Part shown: positions 56,978 to 64,000 of the stretch, piece after piece
How the letters are laid out: each line of letters opens with the position of its first letter
Numbering within the stretch: the first letter of the stretch is position 1
Assembly: GCA_019240115.1 (NCBI GenBank)
Contig: JAFAYV010000011.1
Span: 114,032-178,031, forward strand
Direction of reading: 5' to 3'
DNA: 64,000 bases
Origin: Solirubrobacterales bacterium
Lineage (GTDB): Bacteria > Actinomycetota > Thermoleophilia > Solirubrobacterales > Solirubrobacteraceae
Notes under the pieces: model-generated
Database searches by the model: none
What the model was told of the DNA's origin: nothing
What the model saw: only the letters and a program-made list of their open reading frames with translations
Program-made: the position numbers and the translations under genes

Positions 56978-57979
56978 ATGGATGAGGCCCCGCCTGTTGC
57001 CCGGGTCCGAGCATCCGGCTCGGAACTCGTCGTGTCGGCGCTCGGCTTCGGCGGCGCCGCGATCGGCGGCCTGTTCGAGGCAGTCGCTGAGCGAACGGCG
57101 CTTGACACGGTGACGCGAGCGCTCGAGCTCGGCGTGACCTATCTCGACACCGCCCCGCACTACGGGCTGGGGATCTCCGAACGGCGTATCGGGCAAGCCC
57201 TACGGAGTGCGCGCCTTGCCCGAGACTCATACGTGCTCTCGACCAAGGTGGGACGGCTGCTGCGTCCACTCAGACCGGGCGAGCGGGCGCCCAGTGAGGG
57301 GTTTGCCACCAGCGAGCCCCTACGGCGAGTCTTCGATTTCTCCCGGGACGGTATCCGCCGCTCTCTCGAGGAGAGCCTCGCGCGCCTGGGCCTCGACCGC
57401 GTCGACATCGTCTACCTCCACGACCCCGACGAGCACGAGGACGAGGTCTATGCCACCGGCTATCGGGCACTGGCCGAGCTGCGCTCGGAGGGCCTCGTAC
57501 GCGCGATCGGCGTCGGGATGAACCAGTCCGAGATGCTCGCCCGGTTCGTCCGGCGCTTTGACCTGGACGTCGTTCTGATCGCCGGCCGCTACAGCCTGCT
57601 CGATCAGGGGGCACTCGATGAGCTGCTTCCGGCGTGCCTGGAGCGGGACGTTGGAGTGGTCGTCGGCGGCGCGTTCAACAGCGGGTTGCTGGCCGATCCG
57701 GATGCCGACGCCCACTTCGACTATGCCGAGGCCCCGCGCGAGCTCGTCGATCGGGCCCGGAGGATCCGCGAGGTGTGCACGGCCCACGGCGTCGAGCTCC
57801 CCGCCGCGGCCCTGCAGTTCCCGCGCGCCCATCCGGCAGTGGTCTCGGTGGTGGTCGGAGCGCGTTCGGTGCAGGAGATCGAGGAGAACGCTCACAGCTT
57901 CGCGGCACCGATTCCCTCTGCAATGTGGGCCGAGCTCCAGGACACGGGCCTGCTCGACCCCGGCGTTCCAGTTCCCTGA
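56978..57979 (+). CDS. Aldo/keto reductase, D-threo-aldose (L-fucose) 1-dehydrogenase type
   Basis: A 333-residue (beta/alpha)8 oxidoreductase. GFGGAAIGGLF starts the barrel, TYLDTAPHYGLGISERRIGQ carries the Asp and Tyr, LSTKVGRLLRP the Lys and VDIVYLHDPDEH the His of the tetrad. NAFNSGLLADPD-like AFNSGLLADPDADAHFDYAE and ALQFPRAHPAVVSVVVGARS are marks of the fucose/galactose dehydrogenase group, which oxidises L-fucose or related sugars to the lactone with NAD(P). A lactonase is not seen in the window. It is in line with the SDR and ends before a strong hairpin. Confidence 0.88.
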   Translation: MDEAPPVARVRASGSELVVSALGFGGAAIGGLFEAVAERTALDTVTRALELGVTYLDTAPHYGLGISERRIGQALRSARLARDSYVLSTKVGRLLRPLRPGERAPSEGFATSEPLRRVFDFSRDGIRRSLEESLARLGLDRVDIVYLHDPDEHEDEVYATGYRALAELRSEGLVRAIGVGMNQSEMLARFVRRFDLDVVLIAGRYSLLDQGALDELLPACLERDVGVVVGGAFNSGLLADPDADAHFDYAEAPRELVDRARRIREVCTAHGVELPAAALQFPRAHPAVVSVVVGARSVQEIEENAHSFAAPIPSAMWAELQDTGLLDPGVPVP

Positions 57980-58019
57980 CCGGCGCGAGCGCCGATCGAT
58001 CAAGCGCGATGGCCCTGGA

Positions 58020-58044
58020 GGGTCCCCGCACGGTGCGGGGACCC
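58020..58044. terminator. Strong GC hairpin between convergent genes
   Basis: GGGTCCCCGC and GCGGGGACCC form a 10-bp perfect stem (extendable to 12) around ACGGT. It lies 40 bases after the aldo/keto reductase stop and 10 bases past the amidase stop, serving both directions. Confidence 0.7.
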
Positions 58045-58054
58045 ACCGGTCGGC

Positions 58055-59116
58055 CTATCGGGAGGAAGCGGGCTCGCGCAGGCGCCGTGACTCCTCGGGG
58101 GTGGGCACGCCCACGACCGGGCAGGCCTCTGCACCCGCAGTCGTGCGGGTGAACGCTTCGACCTGCTCCCGTGCGCGCTCGGGATCGTTGACCCAGGTGC
58201 GGTAGAACTCGAAGGGGCACTCCTGAGCCCCGCTGTCGCCGTCGTCAGAGGCGTACATCCCGGTGTAGCCGCGGTGCAGCAGCTTGAACAGGTGATTCTG
58301 CGACTGCCAGTTCTCGCGGGCGTCCCGAATCGATGACACCGACAGCTCCGCGTACTGACACCCGTTCTCCTCGGTCCCGCACTCCGCGATGATCCGGCCG
58401 TCGTAGCCGATGATCGCCGAATGGCCGAAGTAGGAGTACACCCCGTCCCATCCGGTCGCGTTGGCCACCGCCACGTACGCGGTGTTCTGCCACGCCGAGG
58501 TCTGGGCGACCATGCGCTGCTGCTCCTTGGCCGGGTACATGTAGCCCTGGCAGCGGACGATGAGCTCGGCTCCGCGCATCGCGCAATCGCGCCAGATCTC
58601 CGGGTAGTTGCCGTCGTCGCAGATGATCAGGCTGACCTTCAGGCCCTTGGGACCCTCCGAGACGTAGGTCTGCTCACCCGGATACCAGGCCTCGATCGGG
58701 CACCACGGGCACACCTTGCGGTAGCGCTGGACGATCTCGCCCTCGGGGTTCATCAGGATCAGGGTGTTGTAGGGGTTCTTGCGGGGATGGTCCTCGTGGC
58801 GCTCGCCGGTCAGCGAGAACACTCCCCACACTCCGGTCTCCCGGCACGCCTTGGCGAAGATGTCGGTCTCGTCCCCCGGGATCTCGGCCGAGCACTCGAA
58901 CATCTCGTCGCGGTCATAGAGGATGCCGTGGGTCGAGTACTCGGGGAAGATGACGAGATCGAGACCCGGCCAGCCCTGCTTGAGGCCGTGGATCCGTCGC
59001 GCGATCTCCTGGCAGTTCTCGACCACCTCCCCGCGGGTGTGCATCCGGGGCATCTTGTAGTTGACGACCCCGACGCCGACGTAGTCCGGGCTCGAGCCGA
59101 TGTCTCCGTGTCGCAT
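58055..59116 (-). CDS. amiE: Aliphatic amidase
   Basis: A 353-residue nitrilase-superfamily enzyme that hydrolyses short-chain aliphatic amides to acid and ammonia. [20 protein letters not shown] is the typical start; the catalytic triad is Glu59 ([20 protein letters not shown]), the Lys of [18 protein letters not shown] and the Cys of [20 protein letters not shown]. The [20 protein letters not shown] block near the C-terminus is also conserved. GGAG lies 7 bases before the ATG. A dyad operator at 59148-59164 precedes it. The AmiC-like sensor gene is immediately upstream. Confidence 0.92.
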   Translation of the reverse strand: MRHGDIGSSPDYVGVGVVNYKMPRMHTRGEVVENCQEIARRIHGLKQGWPGLDLVIFPEYSTHGILYDRDEMFECSAEIPGDETDIFAKACRETGVWGVFSLTGERHEDHPRKNPYNTLILMNPEGEIVQRYRKVCPWCPIEAWYPGEQTYVSEGPKGLKVSLIICDDGNYPEIWRDCAMRGAELIVRCQGYMYPAKEQQRMVAQTSAWQNTAYVAVANATGWDGVYSYFGHSAIIGYDGRIIAECGTEENGCQYAELSVSSIRDARENWQSQNHLFKLLHRGYTGMYASDDGDSGAQECPFEFYRTWVNDPERAREQVEAFTRTTAGAEACPVVGVPTPEESRRLREPASSR

Positions 59117-59147
59117 GCGATGTCTCCTTCTCGATCGGAAGCCAACG

Positions 59148-59164
59148 TCCGAAATATTTTCAGA
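59148..59164 (-). promoter_or_regulatory. Candidate operator upstream of the amidase gene
   Basis: TCCGAAATATTTTCAGA is a 17-bp imperfect palindrome (14 matches) in an A+T-rich island between the amiC-like stop and the amiE start. It suits a MarR-type dimer, and a MarR gene lies at 60385. Confidence 0.5.
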
Positions 59165-59237
59165 TGAAAGGATCCTCGTCAAACCGCGCTCCGCGGACCG
59201 GCGCCGGAGCGCGGCCGGTCCGCGCCGCCGAGCGCAG

Positions 59238-60386
59238 TCAGAGCTGGCCGACGACGGTGAGGTCGAGCGCGTCGGCCTGCGCCAGGTAGACGCGCTGCTC
59301 GACGTGGCGGTCACCGCGCAACCGCAGCTCGCCGCGTGGCCCAGCGTAGGTGACCGCGTCGCTGACGCGACACATCGTCGAGATGTCGAGGCCGCCGGCA
59401 GCCTCGACGAGCGCGCCGAGGAGCTGGATGCCCTCATAGCACGACTCTCCCGGGCTGTTGAGCGTCGGCGCGCCCGGCCCAAAGCGCCGGGCGAAGCGGG
59501 CCGAGAAGTCGATGCTCTCCGGGGTGGACAGATGCTGGAAATACGCCGCCGTCGAGCACAGGCCCCACGAGTTGGCGGCCCCGCTGGCCAGCACGACGTT
59601 CTCGTCGGTGAGCGTGCTCAGCCGCGGCAGCTCGGCCTGGAGCCCAGCGCTGCCGAAAGCGCGGTTGAACTCGACCGCGTCCTGGCCGACGAGCAGCATC
59701 AGCACCGCGTCCGCCGCACACGCCTCGACGCCTCGCAGCGCGCCGTCGAACTCCCGGCTGCCGAGAGGCACATACTCCTCGCCGCAGACGCTCGCCCCGA
59801 GATCGGCGGCGTAGCGACGCGCGAGCGCCGCCGTCCCGCGTGGCCATACGTAGTCGTCGCCGACGACGCACCAGCGCTGCACCCCGCGCTCGCGTGCGAA
59901 CCAGCGCATCGCCGGCAGCAGCTGTCGCGAGGGGGTCTCGCCGGCGACGAAGACCCCCGGCGTCCGCTCGCCGCCCTCGTAGAGTGCGGTGTAGACGTAC
60001 GGCACCCGGCCGGCAATGCGCGGAGCCAGCACCTGGCGGACCGCCGAGATATGCCATCCCACCACCGCGTCGACGGCGCCGGCTTCGATCAGCCGTTCGA
60101 CGTCGTAGGCGACGCGCAGGGGCGGAAGCGACCCGTCCACGACATGCAACCGCAGCTCGCGCGCACACACGCCGCCGCGGGCGTTGAGCTCCTCGACGGC
60201 CAGCTGCGCGCACAGCTCACACGACGGCCCGAACATCCCCGCGCTGCCGTGCAGGGGAATGACGAGTCCGACGTCGAGGGTCGTCCGGGCCTCGCGCTCG
60301 CGGTGCGGCCGAGTCTCGGGAGCCGGCGCCAGGGCGTGCGCCCGTCGCCTGGGGACCCCCGGCGCCCCTATCCTCCCGTTCGACAT
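59238..60386 (-). CDS. AmiC-like amide-binding protein
   Basis: A 382-residue type 1 periplasmic-binding fold without signal peptide or lipobox. [94 protein letters not shown] and the C-terminal [20 protein letters not shown] match AmiC, the cytoplasmic amide sensor, and the related urea/amide-binding proteins. In Pseudomonas AmiC binds AmiR; no AmiR is here. ATG 60386 shares bases with the MarR start in the other strand (CATG), so the two promoters overlap coding sequence; the N-terminal 30 residues are poor and the true start may be later. It precedes amiE in the same direction. Confidence 0.82.
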   Translation of the reverse strand: MSNGRIGAPGVPRRRAHALAPAPETRPHREREARTTLDVGLVIPLHGSAGMFGPSCELCAQLAVEELNARGGVCARELRLHVVDGSLPPLRVAYDVERLIEAGAVDAVVGWHISAVRQVLAPRIAGRVPYVYTALYEGGERTPGVFVAGETPSRQLLPAMRWFARERGVQRWCVVGDDYVWPRGTAALARRYAADLGASVCGEEYVPLGSREFDGALRGVEACAADAVLMLLVGQDAVEFNRAFGSAGLQAELPRLSTLTDENVVLASGAANSWGLCSTAAYFQHLSTPESIDFSARFARRFGPGAPTLNSPGESCYEGIQLLGALVEAAGGLDISTMCRVSDAVTYAGPRGELRLRGDRHVEQRVYLAQADALDLTVVGQL

Positions 60387-60858
60387 GACCCGGCAGCCGC
60401 GCATCGAGATCCCGACGGCGCTCTCGGAGCGACTGGCGGCAGCCCTCACCCGAGCCGAGCGCGAGCTGACCGGACGCGTCGCCGCCGTCCTCGCGGTCGA
60501 GGGGCGCACCATCCCCGAAATGCGGGCGCTGGCCGTGCTCGCCGATGGGGCCGGGCACCCGATGACCGAGCTCGCCAAGTCTGTCTCGCTTCCCTCACCC
60601 ACGGTCACGCGCCTGGTCGACCGCATGGTCGCCGATGGGCTGGTTCATCGCAAGGTCGACGAAACGGATCGACGTCGCGTACGCGTGCACGCCACCCCGG
60701 CCGGACGCCGCTTGCAGCGGCGGCTCGCACAGCTGCTCGATACCCTGGACCGCGACATTCTGGCCGAGGCCGACGCCGCACGATTGCTCGAGCTGCTGGC
60801 GGCAATCGAGGCGCACCCGGCGCTGCGGCCCAGCGCCGAACTGGACCCGCTCCCCTGA
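60385..60858 (+). CDS. MarR-family transcriptional regulator
   Basis: A 157-residue winged-helix regulator. RTIPEMRALAVLADGAGHPM leads to the HTH LAKSVSLPSPTVTRLVDRMV and the wing DETDRRRVRVHATPAGRRL. It probably controls the amide genes through the dyad at 59148. The C-terminal residues form the dimer helix. The ATG has no clear SD and exactly overlaps the start of the divergent amiC-like gene. Confidence 0.88.
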   Translation: MTRQPRIEIPTALSERLAAALTRAERELTGRVAAVLAVEGRTIPEMRALAVLADGAGHPMTELAKSVSLPSPTVTRLVDRMVADGLVHRKVDETDRRRVRVHATPAGRRLQRRLAQLLDTLDRDILAEADAARLLELLAAIEAHPALRPSAELDPLP

Positions 60859-61022
60859 CGACCTATTGGCTCTGCACCCGGCCGGTCATCGTGGCCGATG
60901 ATCGTGGACAGCTGCTCGAGCGAGACGGGGGTCGCCAACGCGGAGGAAGGCCCTCCGGTCGAGCTGCGGAAGTAGCGGATGAGGTCGGCGTCGCAAGCGA
61001 GATCGAAACCGCGACCGTCGGG

Positions 61023-61448
61023 TTATGCGCCGGACGAGTCGGGCGCTGCGACGGCGCACCTCAGGTCCGGAGCGCGAGCAATACGGCCATCGAGCGTCAC
61101 CAGGGTGGCGCGCGTGAGCTCGGCCAGTGCGACGTAGCTGGCGTCGTAGATCGAGAGGTTGCGTCGATGCTGCCAGGAGCGAGCGGCGAGGAGCTCGTAG
61201 GGCCAGAACTCGATCTCGAGGTCGAGCAGATCGGCGTGGGCCTGTGCGCCCTGATCAGCGCTGATCAAGCCGGCGAGCTCGTGACGGCGGATGATGTTGG
61301 CCGTCTCCCAGCTTGCGAGGCTCGGCGCGGCGAGGTTGGCGCCGCGCACCGTATCGGCCGCCCAGCCGCCAGCCGGGCCTGAATCGATCAGGAGGGCGGT
61401 GAGCGCGGATGCGTCGCAGATCGCTCGCCGTTCACCGGCGGTCGGCAT
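61023..61448 (-). CDS. vapC: PIN-domain toxin (VapC-like)
   Basis: A 141-residue PIN ribonuclease. Conserved acidic residues are Asp in AICDASALTALLID, Glu in LASWETANIIRR, Asp in LSIYDASYVALAEL and Asp in LVTLDGRIARAP. VapC toxins cut tRNA or rRNA at a defined site. The gene begins inside the 3' end of the antitoxin frame (17-base overlap), so production is coupled. It forms a pair with 61432. Confidence 0.9.
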   Translation of the reverse strand: MPTAGERRAICDASALTALLIDSGPAGGWAADTVRGANLAAPSLASWETANIIRRHELAGLISADQGAQAHADLLDLEIEFWPYELLAARSWQHRRNLSIYDASYVALAELTRATLVTLDGRIARAPDLRCAVAAPDSSGA

Positions 61449-61677
61449 CACGCGCCTCGAGGATCGTCTCCACGTCGAGGCGCGAGCCGGTGGTCCGGAC
61501 TCGCGCTCGCGCGCGAGCGATGACGTCGTCGACCGACGGCCGTGCGGTGCTCGCCACCAACATCCCCCGCAGGTACTCCTGGAGCGATTGGCCCGCCCGC
61601 GCCGCGCGCGCCGCGAGCTCATCGCGGACGTCGTCGGGCACGTCGCGGATCGTGATCGCCACGGGCACTGCCTGCAT
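61432..61677 (-). CDS. vapB: Ribbon-helix-helix antitoxin (VapB/FitA-like)
   Basis: An 81-residue antitoxin. VAITIRDVPDDVRDELAARA is the RHH N-terminus, followed by RAGQSLQEYLRGMLV, and the rest binds the toxin. ATG 61677 overlaps the TAAAAT box, so GTG 61668 (VPVAITIRDV), seven bases after that box, is a good alternative that would be leaderless. An inverted repeat at 61681 is a likely autorepression operator. Confidence 0.85.
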   Translation of the reverse strand: MQAVPVAITIRDVPDDVRDELAARAARAGQSLQEYLRGMLVASTARPSVDDVIARARARVRTTGSRLDVETILEARDADRR

Positions 61678-61680
61678 TTT

Positions 61681-61695
61681 AGCAGCGTTGCTGCT
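61681..61695 (-). promoter_or_regulatory. vapB operator
   Basis: AGCAGC-GTT-GCTGCT is a perfect 6-bp inverted repeat immediately before the antitoxin start and just behind the TAAAAT box. RHH antitoxins often bind such short symmetrical sites to repress their operon. Confidence 0.55.
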
Positions 61696-61783
61696 GCTTT
61701 CGCAGCGTGATTATGCGCTCCTCGCGCCGGTCGCGCTTGCTACGTGACGGCCAGCGACGGAGCATCGATGCTCTGGCCAGGCG

Positions 61784-62098
61784 CTATGCGGCGGGCATGC
61801 GGCGGACGACGATCTCCTGCTCCCCGAAGACCGCGCGGACCTCCAGCCGGCCGCCGAGCGCAGCCACGTAGCCGCCCAGCAGCGACAGGTAGAGATCCTC
61901 CCGTCGGTCGTCCTCGGACAGTCGCTCCTCGGCTCGGTCAAGAGCGGCGAGCACGGTCTCGTTGCTCACCCCCCGGCCGGCGCGGGCGCGCGCGATGCGT
62001 TGCTCGGCCTCCATCAGCTGCTGGTAGAGCGCGGCCCGCGTCTCGTTCACCGGCTTCTCTGAGATGACGTCCTTCCAGCTTCTCGTTGGCTCAGACAA
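61784..62098 (-). CDS. Antitoxin-like protein with degenerate XRE HTH (HigA-like)
   Basis: A 104-residue protein. The N-terminal half (SWKDVISEKPVNETRAALYQ; LMEAEQRIARARAGRGVSNE) and the C-terminal ALGGRLEVRAVFGEQEIVVR match the XRE-type antitoxins found after RelE/HigB toxins, in which a normal HTH can be reduced. It starts inside the 3' end of the toxin gene (52-base overlap), the HigBA order with toxin first. Confidence 0.75.
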   Translation of the reverse strand: MSEPTRSWKDVISEKPVNETRAALYQQLMEAEQRIARARAGRGVSNETVLAALDRAEERLSEDDRREDLYLSLLGGYVAALGGRLEVRAVFGEQEIVVRRMPAA

Positions 62099-62433
62099 CG
62101 AGGCTCCTTTCCGATGTCGCGCTCATGCTCGAGATAGAGACGCTCCGCCCGCTCGATGTTGCGCGGGTACCAGCCGTTCCATTCCCCGGTCTTGTCGCCG
62201 CCGACGAGCATGACAGCGCGACGGTTTGAGTCGAACGCGAACAGCACTCGCGTACTCCGGTCGATTCTCGCCTCCTTGAGCTTGTGAAGCCGCGATCCAT
62301 GAACCCGATCCACTACGGGGCGGCCCAAGGTCGGGCCGACGTCGGCGATGCGGTCCAGCGCGCCAGCCAGCTCGCTCCTGAGCTCCGGGCTCAGAGAGTC
62401 AGACCACCGCTCGAACTCTTTCGTTACCACCAC
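62047..62433 (-). CDS. RelE/HigB-family toxin
   Basis: A 128-residue protein: VTKEFERWSDSLSPELRSEL, RPVVDRVHGSRLHKLKEARI, RSTRVLFAFDSNRRAVMLVG and GGDKTGEWNGWYPRNIERAE. This matches phage-derived Gp49-like HigB toxins, which cut mRNA on the ribosome. GTG 62433 starts the family; the frame further upstream is not conserved. It forms a toxin-antitoxin pair with the next gene. Confidence 0.82.
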   Translation of the reverse strand: MVVTKEFERWSDSLSPELRSELAGALDRIADVGPTLGRPVVDRVHGSRLHKLKEARIDRSTRVLFAFDSNRRAVMLVGGDKTGEWNGWYPRNIERAERLYLEHERDIGKEPRCLSQREAGRTSSQRSR

Positions 62434-62476
62434 GCCGTGCCCCGGGGGGCGCGTAGCCCGGGACCGCCGCGCACGG

Positions 62477-62632
62477 TCAGCCCTCGAGACGGCCGCCATC
62501 GTCTTCGGCGCTTTGCACGCGCCGCGTCAGCTCGAGCGCGAGGCGCAGATGTTCGAGTACCCGATCGGCGGCGCGTTCAACGAGCTCGGTCGCCCGCCGC
62601 ACGTCGCCCGGATCGGCGCCGGAGCAGTTCAT
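62477..62632 (-). CDS. Possible small protein upstream of the HigB-like toxin
   Basis: A 51-residue frame from ATG 62632 (GADPGDVRRATELVERAADR, then a helical EHLRLALELTRRVQS). It has no known domain. It reads towards the toxin gene with a 43-base gap and could be a small regulator or only a chance frame. Confidence 0.3.
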   Translation of the reverse strand: MNCSGADPGDVRRATELVERAADRVLEHLRLALELTRRVQSAEDDGGRLEG

Positions 62633-62962
62633 ATGACAAAGAGCCCGCAGCCCCGCGCGATTCCCCCCCGGGGCAGCCGAGCCAAGCCATCGCCCACGCC
62701 GATGGGTCCCCGACCGGGCAAGAGCCGTCAACGTCGTCCTGCACGCAAAAGGACTCCGATCGCTCGGAGACCCTGGTCATCGACTGATTTGTAGTAAGTG
62801 AGTAGTGAGTGAGATCTTCACGTTTGGGCTGCTGCGGGGCTCTTGCGGTGGCCGGTGGCGGTGACCACGGGTGAGGCTCGTTGACCTCAGGTTCTCGGTG
62901 TGGCGTGGTCGGGCATGAGGCGTTGGTCGGCCGTAGCCATAAATGGTTTACCCTTCTCGGGC
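62633..62962. other. Spacer before the sugar-binding protein gene
   Basis: No gene seen. It contains a small hairpin (CTCCGA-TCGC-TCGGAG, 62754-62769) and an A+T-rich stretch with a GTAGTAAGTGAGTAGTGAGT repeat near 62792. The upstream part of the sugar-binding protein gene shows TACCCT eight bases before its ATG and no SD, so a short leader is possible. Confidence 0.5.
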
Positions 62963-64000
62963 ATGGAGGAGAGTGGCGCCCCTCAGGGCGCGGCATTGAC
63001 CCGTCGGCGTTTCGTTCGCCAAGCGGCGAGTACGATGGCCGGCCTCACCGTGCTCGGAGCGGCCGGCTGCAGCGGCGCCGCCGGCTCGCGGGTCAAGGAC
63101 AGGCTGAAGATCCCCCTGGCCAACTCCTCGATCGGCAACACCTGGCGCCTTGAGATGGAGAACACCTACCGCGCGGCGTTGGGCACCGAGCCGTACCGCT
63201 CGCAGGTGTACGGCCAGGTCTACAACGCCAGCAACGACATGACCGATCAGGCGCAGCAGCTGTCGAACCTGATCGCCGCCAAGGTGGACGCGATCGTGAT
63301 CGACGCCGCGTCCCCCACCGGCCTGAACGGCGTGTTGGGCCAGGCGATCGATCGCGGGATCCTGGTGGTCTCGTTCGACAACATCGTCAGCGTCCCAGGC
63401 GCGCTGCAGGTCAACACCGACCAGTTCGCGTTCGGCCGCACCCTGGCCAGTTGGCTGGTGCGCCAGCTGAAGGGCAAGGGCAACGTGATCATGGTCACCG
63501 GGGTGCCGGGAACGTTCGTCGACACCGAGCGCACGGCCGGAGGGATGTCGGTCTTCTCAAAGACCCCCGGAATCAAGGTGGTCAACCAGTACTCGGGCAT
63601 GTGGGACTCGGCCGTCGCGCAGACCAACACCGCCGCATTGCTGCCGTCGCTGCCAACGATCGACGGCATCTGGGCCCAGGGGGGCACCGACGGGATCCTC
63701 AAGGCCTTCAAGGCCGCCGGACGTCCGCTGCCGCCTACGGCCGGCGAGTCGGAGAACGGCTTCAGGGAGTTCATGCTCGGCACGAAGACCGGCAAGAAGC
63801 TCCCCGGGTATTCGATCGGTCAGCCCACCTACCTGGTGCTCCTGGCGCTGGAGCTGGCGCGCCGCGTCCTTCGCCACGAGTACCCGCGAAGGAACCTGAC
63901 GGTGCCGTTCCAGACCGCCACGAGCCAGACGGTCAAGGTCGGCCTGAACGTGTTTCCCCAGCTCCAGGACTCGTTCTTCACGCCGTTCACCGACAACACG
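62963..64000 (+). CDS. Tat-exported sugar-binding lipoprotein of an ABC transporter (cut by window end)
   Basis: 346 codons are present and run off the right edge. The N-terminus has a twin-arginine signal (LTRRRFVRQAASTMAGLTVL) and a lipobox-like GAAGC with Cys36, so this is a Tat lipoprotein. The mature part is a type 1 periplasmic fold of the ribose/xylose group: KIPLANSSIGNTWRLEMENT, LSNLIAAKVDAIVIDAASPT, DRGILVVSFDNIVSVPGALQ, GKGNVIMVTGVPGTFVDTER and IWAQGGTDGILKAFKAAGRP. It should deliver a sugar to a permease encoded beyond the window. The ATG has no SD. Confidence 0.88.
   Translation, partial: MEESGAPQGAALTRRRFVRQAASTMAGLTVLGAAGCSGAAGSRVKDRLKIPLANSSIGNTWRLEMENTYRAALGTEPYRSQVYGQVYNASNDMTDQAQQLSNLIAAKVDAIVIDAASPTGLNGVLGQAIDRGILVVSFDNIVSVPGALQVNTDQFAFGRTLASWLVRQLKGKGNVIMVTGVPGTFVDTERTAGGMSVFSKTPGIKVVNQYSGMWDSAVAQTNTAALLPSLPTIDGIWAQGGTDGILKAFKAAGRPLPPTAGESENGFREFMLGTKTGKKLPGYSIGQPTYLVLLALELARRVLRHEYPRRNLTVPFQTATSQTVKVGLNVFPQLQDSFFTPFTDNT

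Noticed and set aside
62754..62769. Small hairpin CTCCGA-TCGC-TCGGAG.
   Set aside because: It has no nearby stop codon or U tract that would make it a terminator, so it is mentioned only in the spacer entry.
1..64000. Search for CRISPR arrays, tRNAs, rRNAs and transposases.
   Set aside because: The only regular repeats are short GC-rich direct tandem repeats without spacers. No T-loop plus acceptor pairs and no transposase-like protein were found.

Overview
The window is very GC-rich with strong third-position G/C, and every gene that can be placed looks actinobacterial. The mix of genes fits a soil member of the Thermoleophilia (Solirubrobacterales-like). That placement is inferred from gene style only; there is no rRNA or marker gene here. 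No tRNA, rRNA, CRISPR array, transposase or integrase was recognised. The sequence holds about 52 credible protein genes, two of them cut by the window edges, and six decayed gene remnants.

Layout. 1-9 kb: a PfkB sugar kinase cut by the left edge, a degenerate kinase-like protein, NagA, a haloacid dehalogenase, a ClpE/ClpC-type unfoldase with its own promoter, macro-domain and ABC-F genes, and an isoaspartyl peptidase divergent from an ArsR-SRPBCC pair followed by a frameshifted YCII gene. 10-18.6 kb: a secreted gamma-glutamyltransferase; a LuxR (LAL)-nucleoside hydrolase-MFS operon joined by stop/start overlaps; a ferritin-like protein. 18.8-26.6 kb: a compact hexuronate catabolic cluster (mannonate dehydratase, LacI regulator, IolB-family isomerase, altronate dehydratase, fructuronate reductase, KDPG aldolase, KDG kinase). 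27-32.6 kb: an EamA transporter, a lysyl-tRNA synthetase fused to an MprF-like lipid lysyltransferase, and a hydrolase. 32.6-36.3 kb: two divergent c-di-GMP genes and a GGDEF remnant. 36.3-40 kb: a zinc-ribbon XRE regulator, a GH6 glycosidase, a small HTH protein and a pair of paralogous repeat-rich proteins. 40-47.4 kb: an acyl-CoA:carboxylate CoA-transferase divergent from a wax ester/diacylglycerol synthase, a three-gene MFS/binding-protein/antiporter operon, and a GFA protein. 47.7-52.4 kb: a large PAS-GGDEF-GAF-HD-GYP sensor, a small acidic protein and a secreted glycosidase. 52.5-58 kb: an ATPase fragment bracketed by palindromes, then an L-fucose-type oxidative gene set. 58-60.9 kb: an amidase, its amide-sensor homologue and a MarR regulator. 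61-62.4 kb: two toxin-antitoxin pairs. The window ends in a Tat-exported sugar-binding lipoprotein.

Together the GH6 and second glycosidase, the hexuronate and fucose routes, NagA and the sugar-binding protein suggest growth on plant or microbial polysaccharides. Three further genes make or degrade c-di-GMP. Two features stand out beyond gene content. Several genes (ABC-F, MFS at 13.7 kb, LacI) have no ATG/GTG/TTG where their conserved N-termini begin. GC-rich tandem repeats recur, some expanded in frame inside proteins (NagA, LysRS-MprF linker, ferritin-like tail, the 38.8 kb protein) and some between genes.
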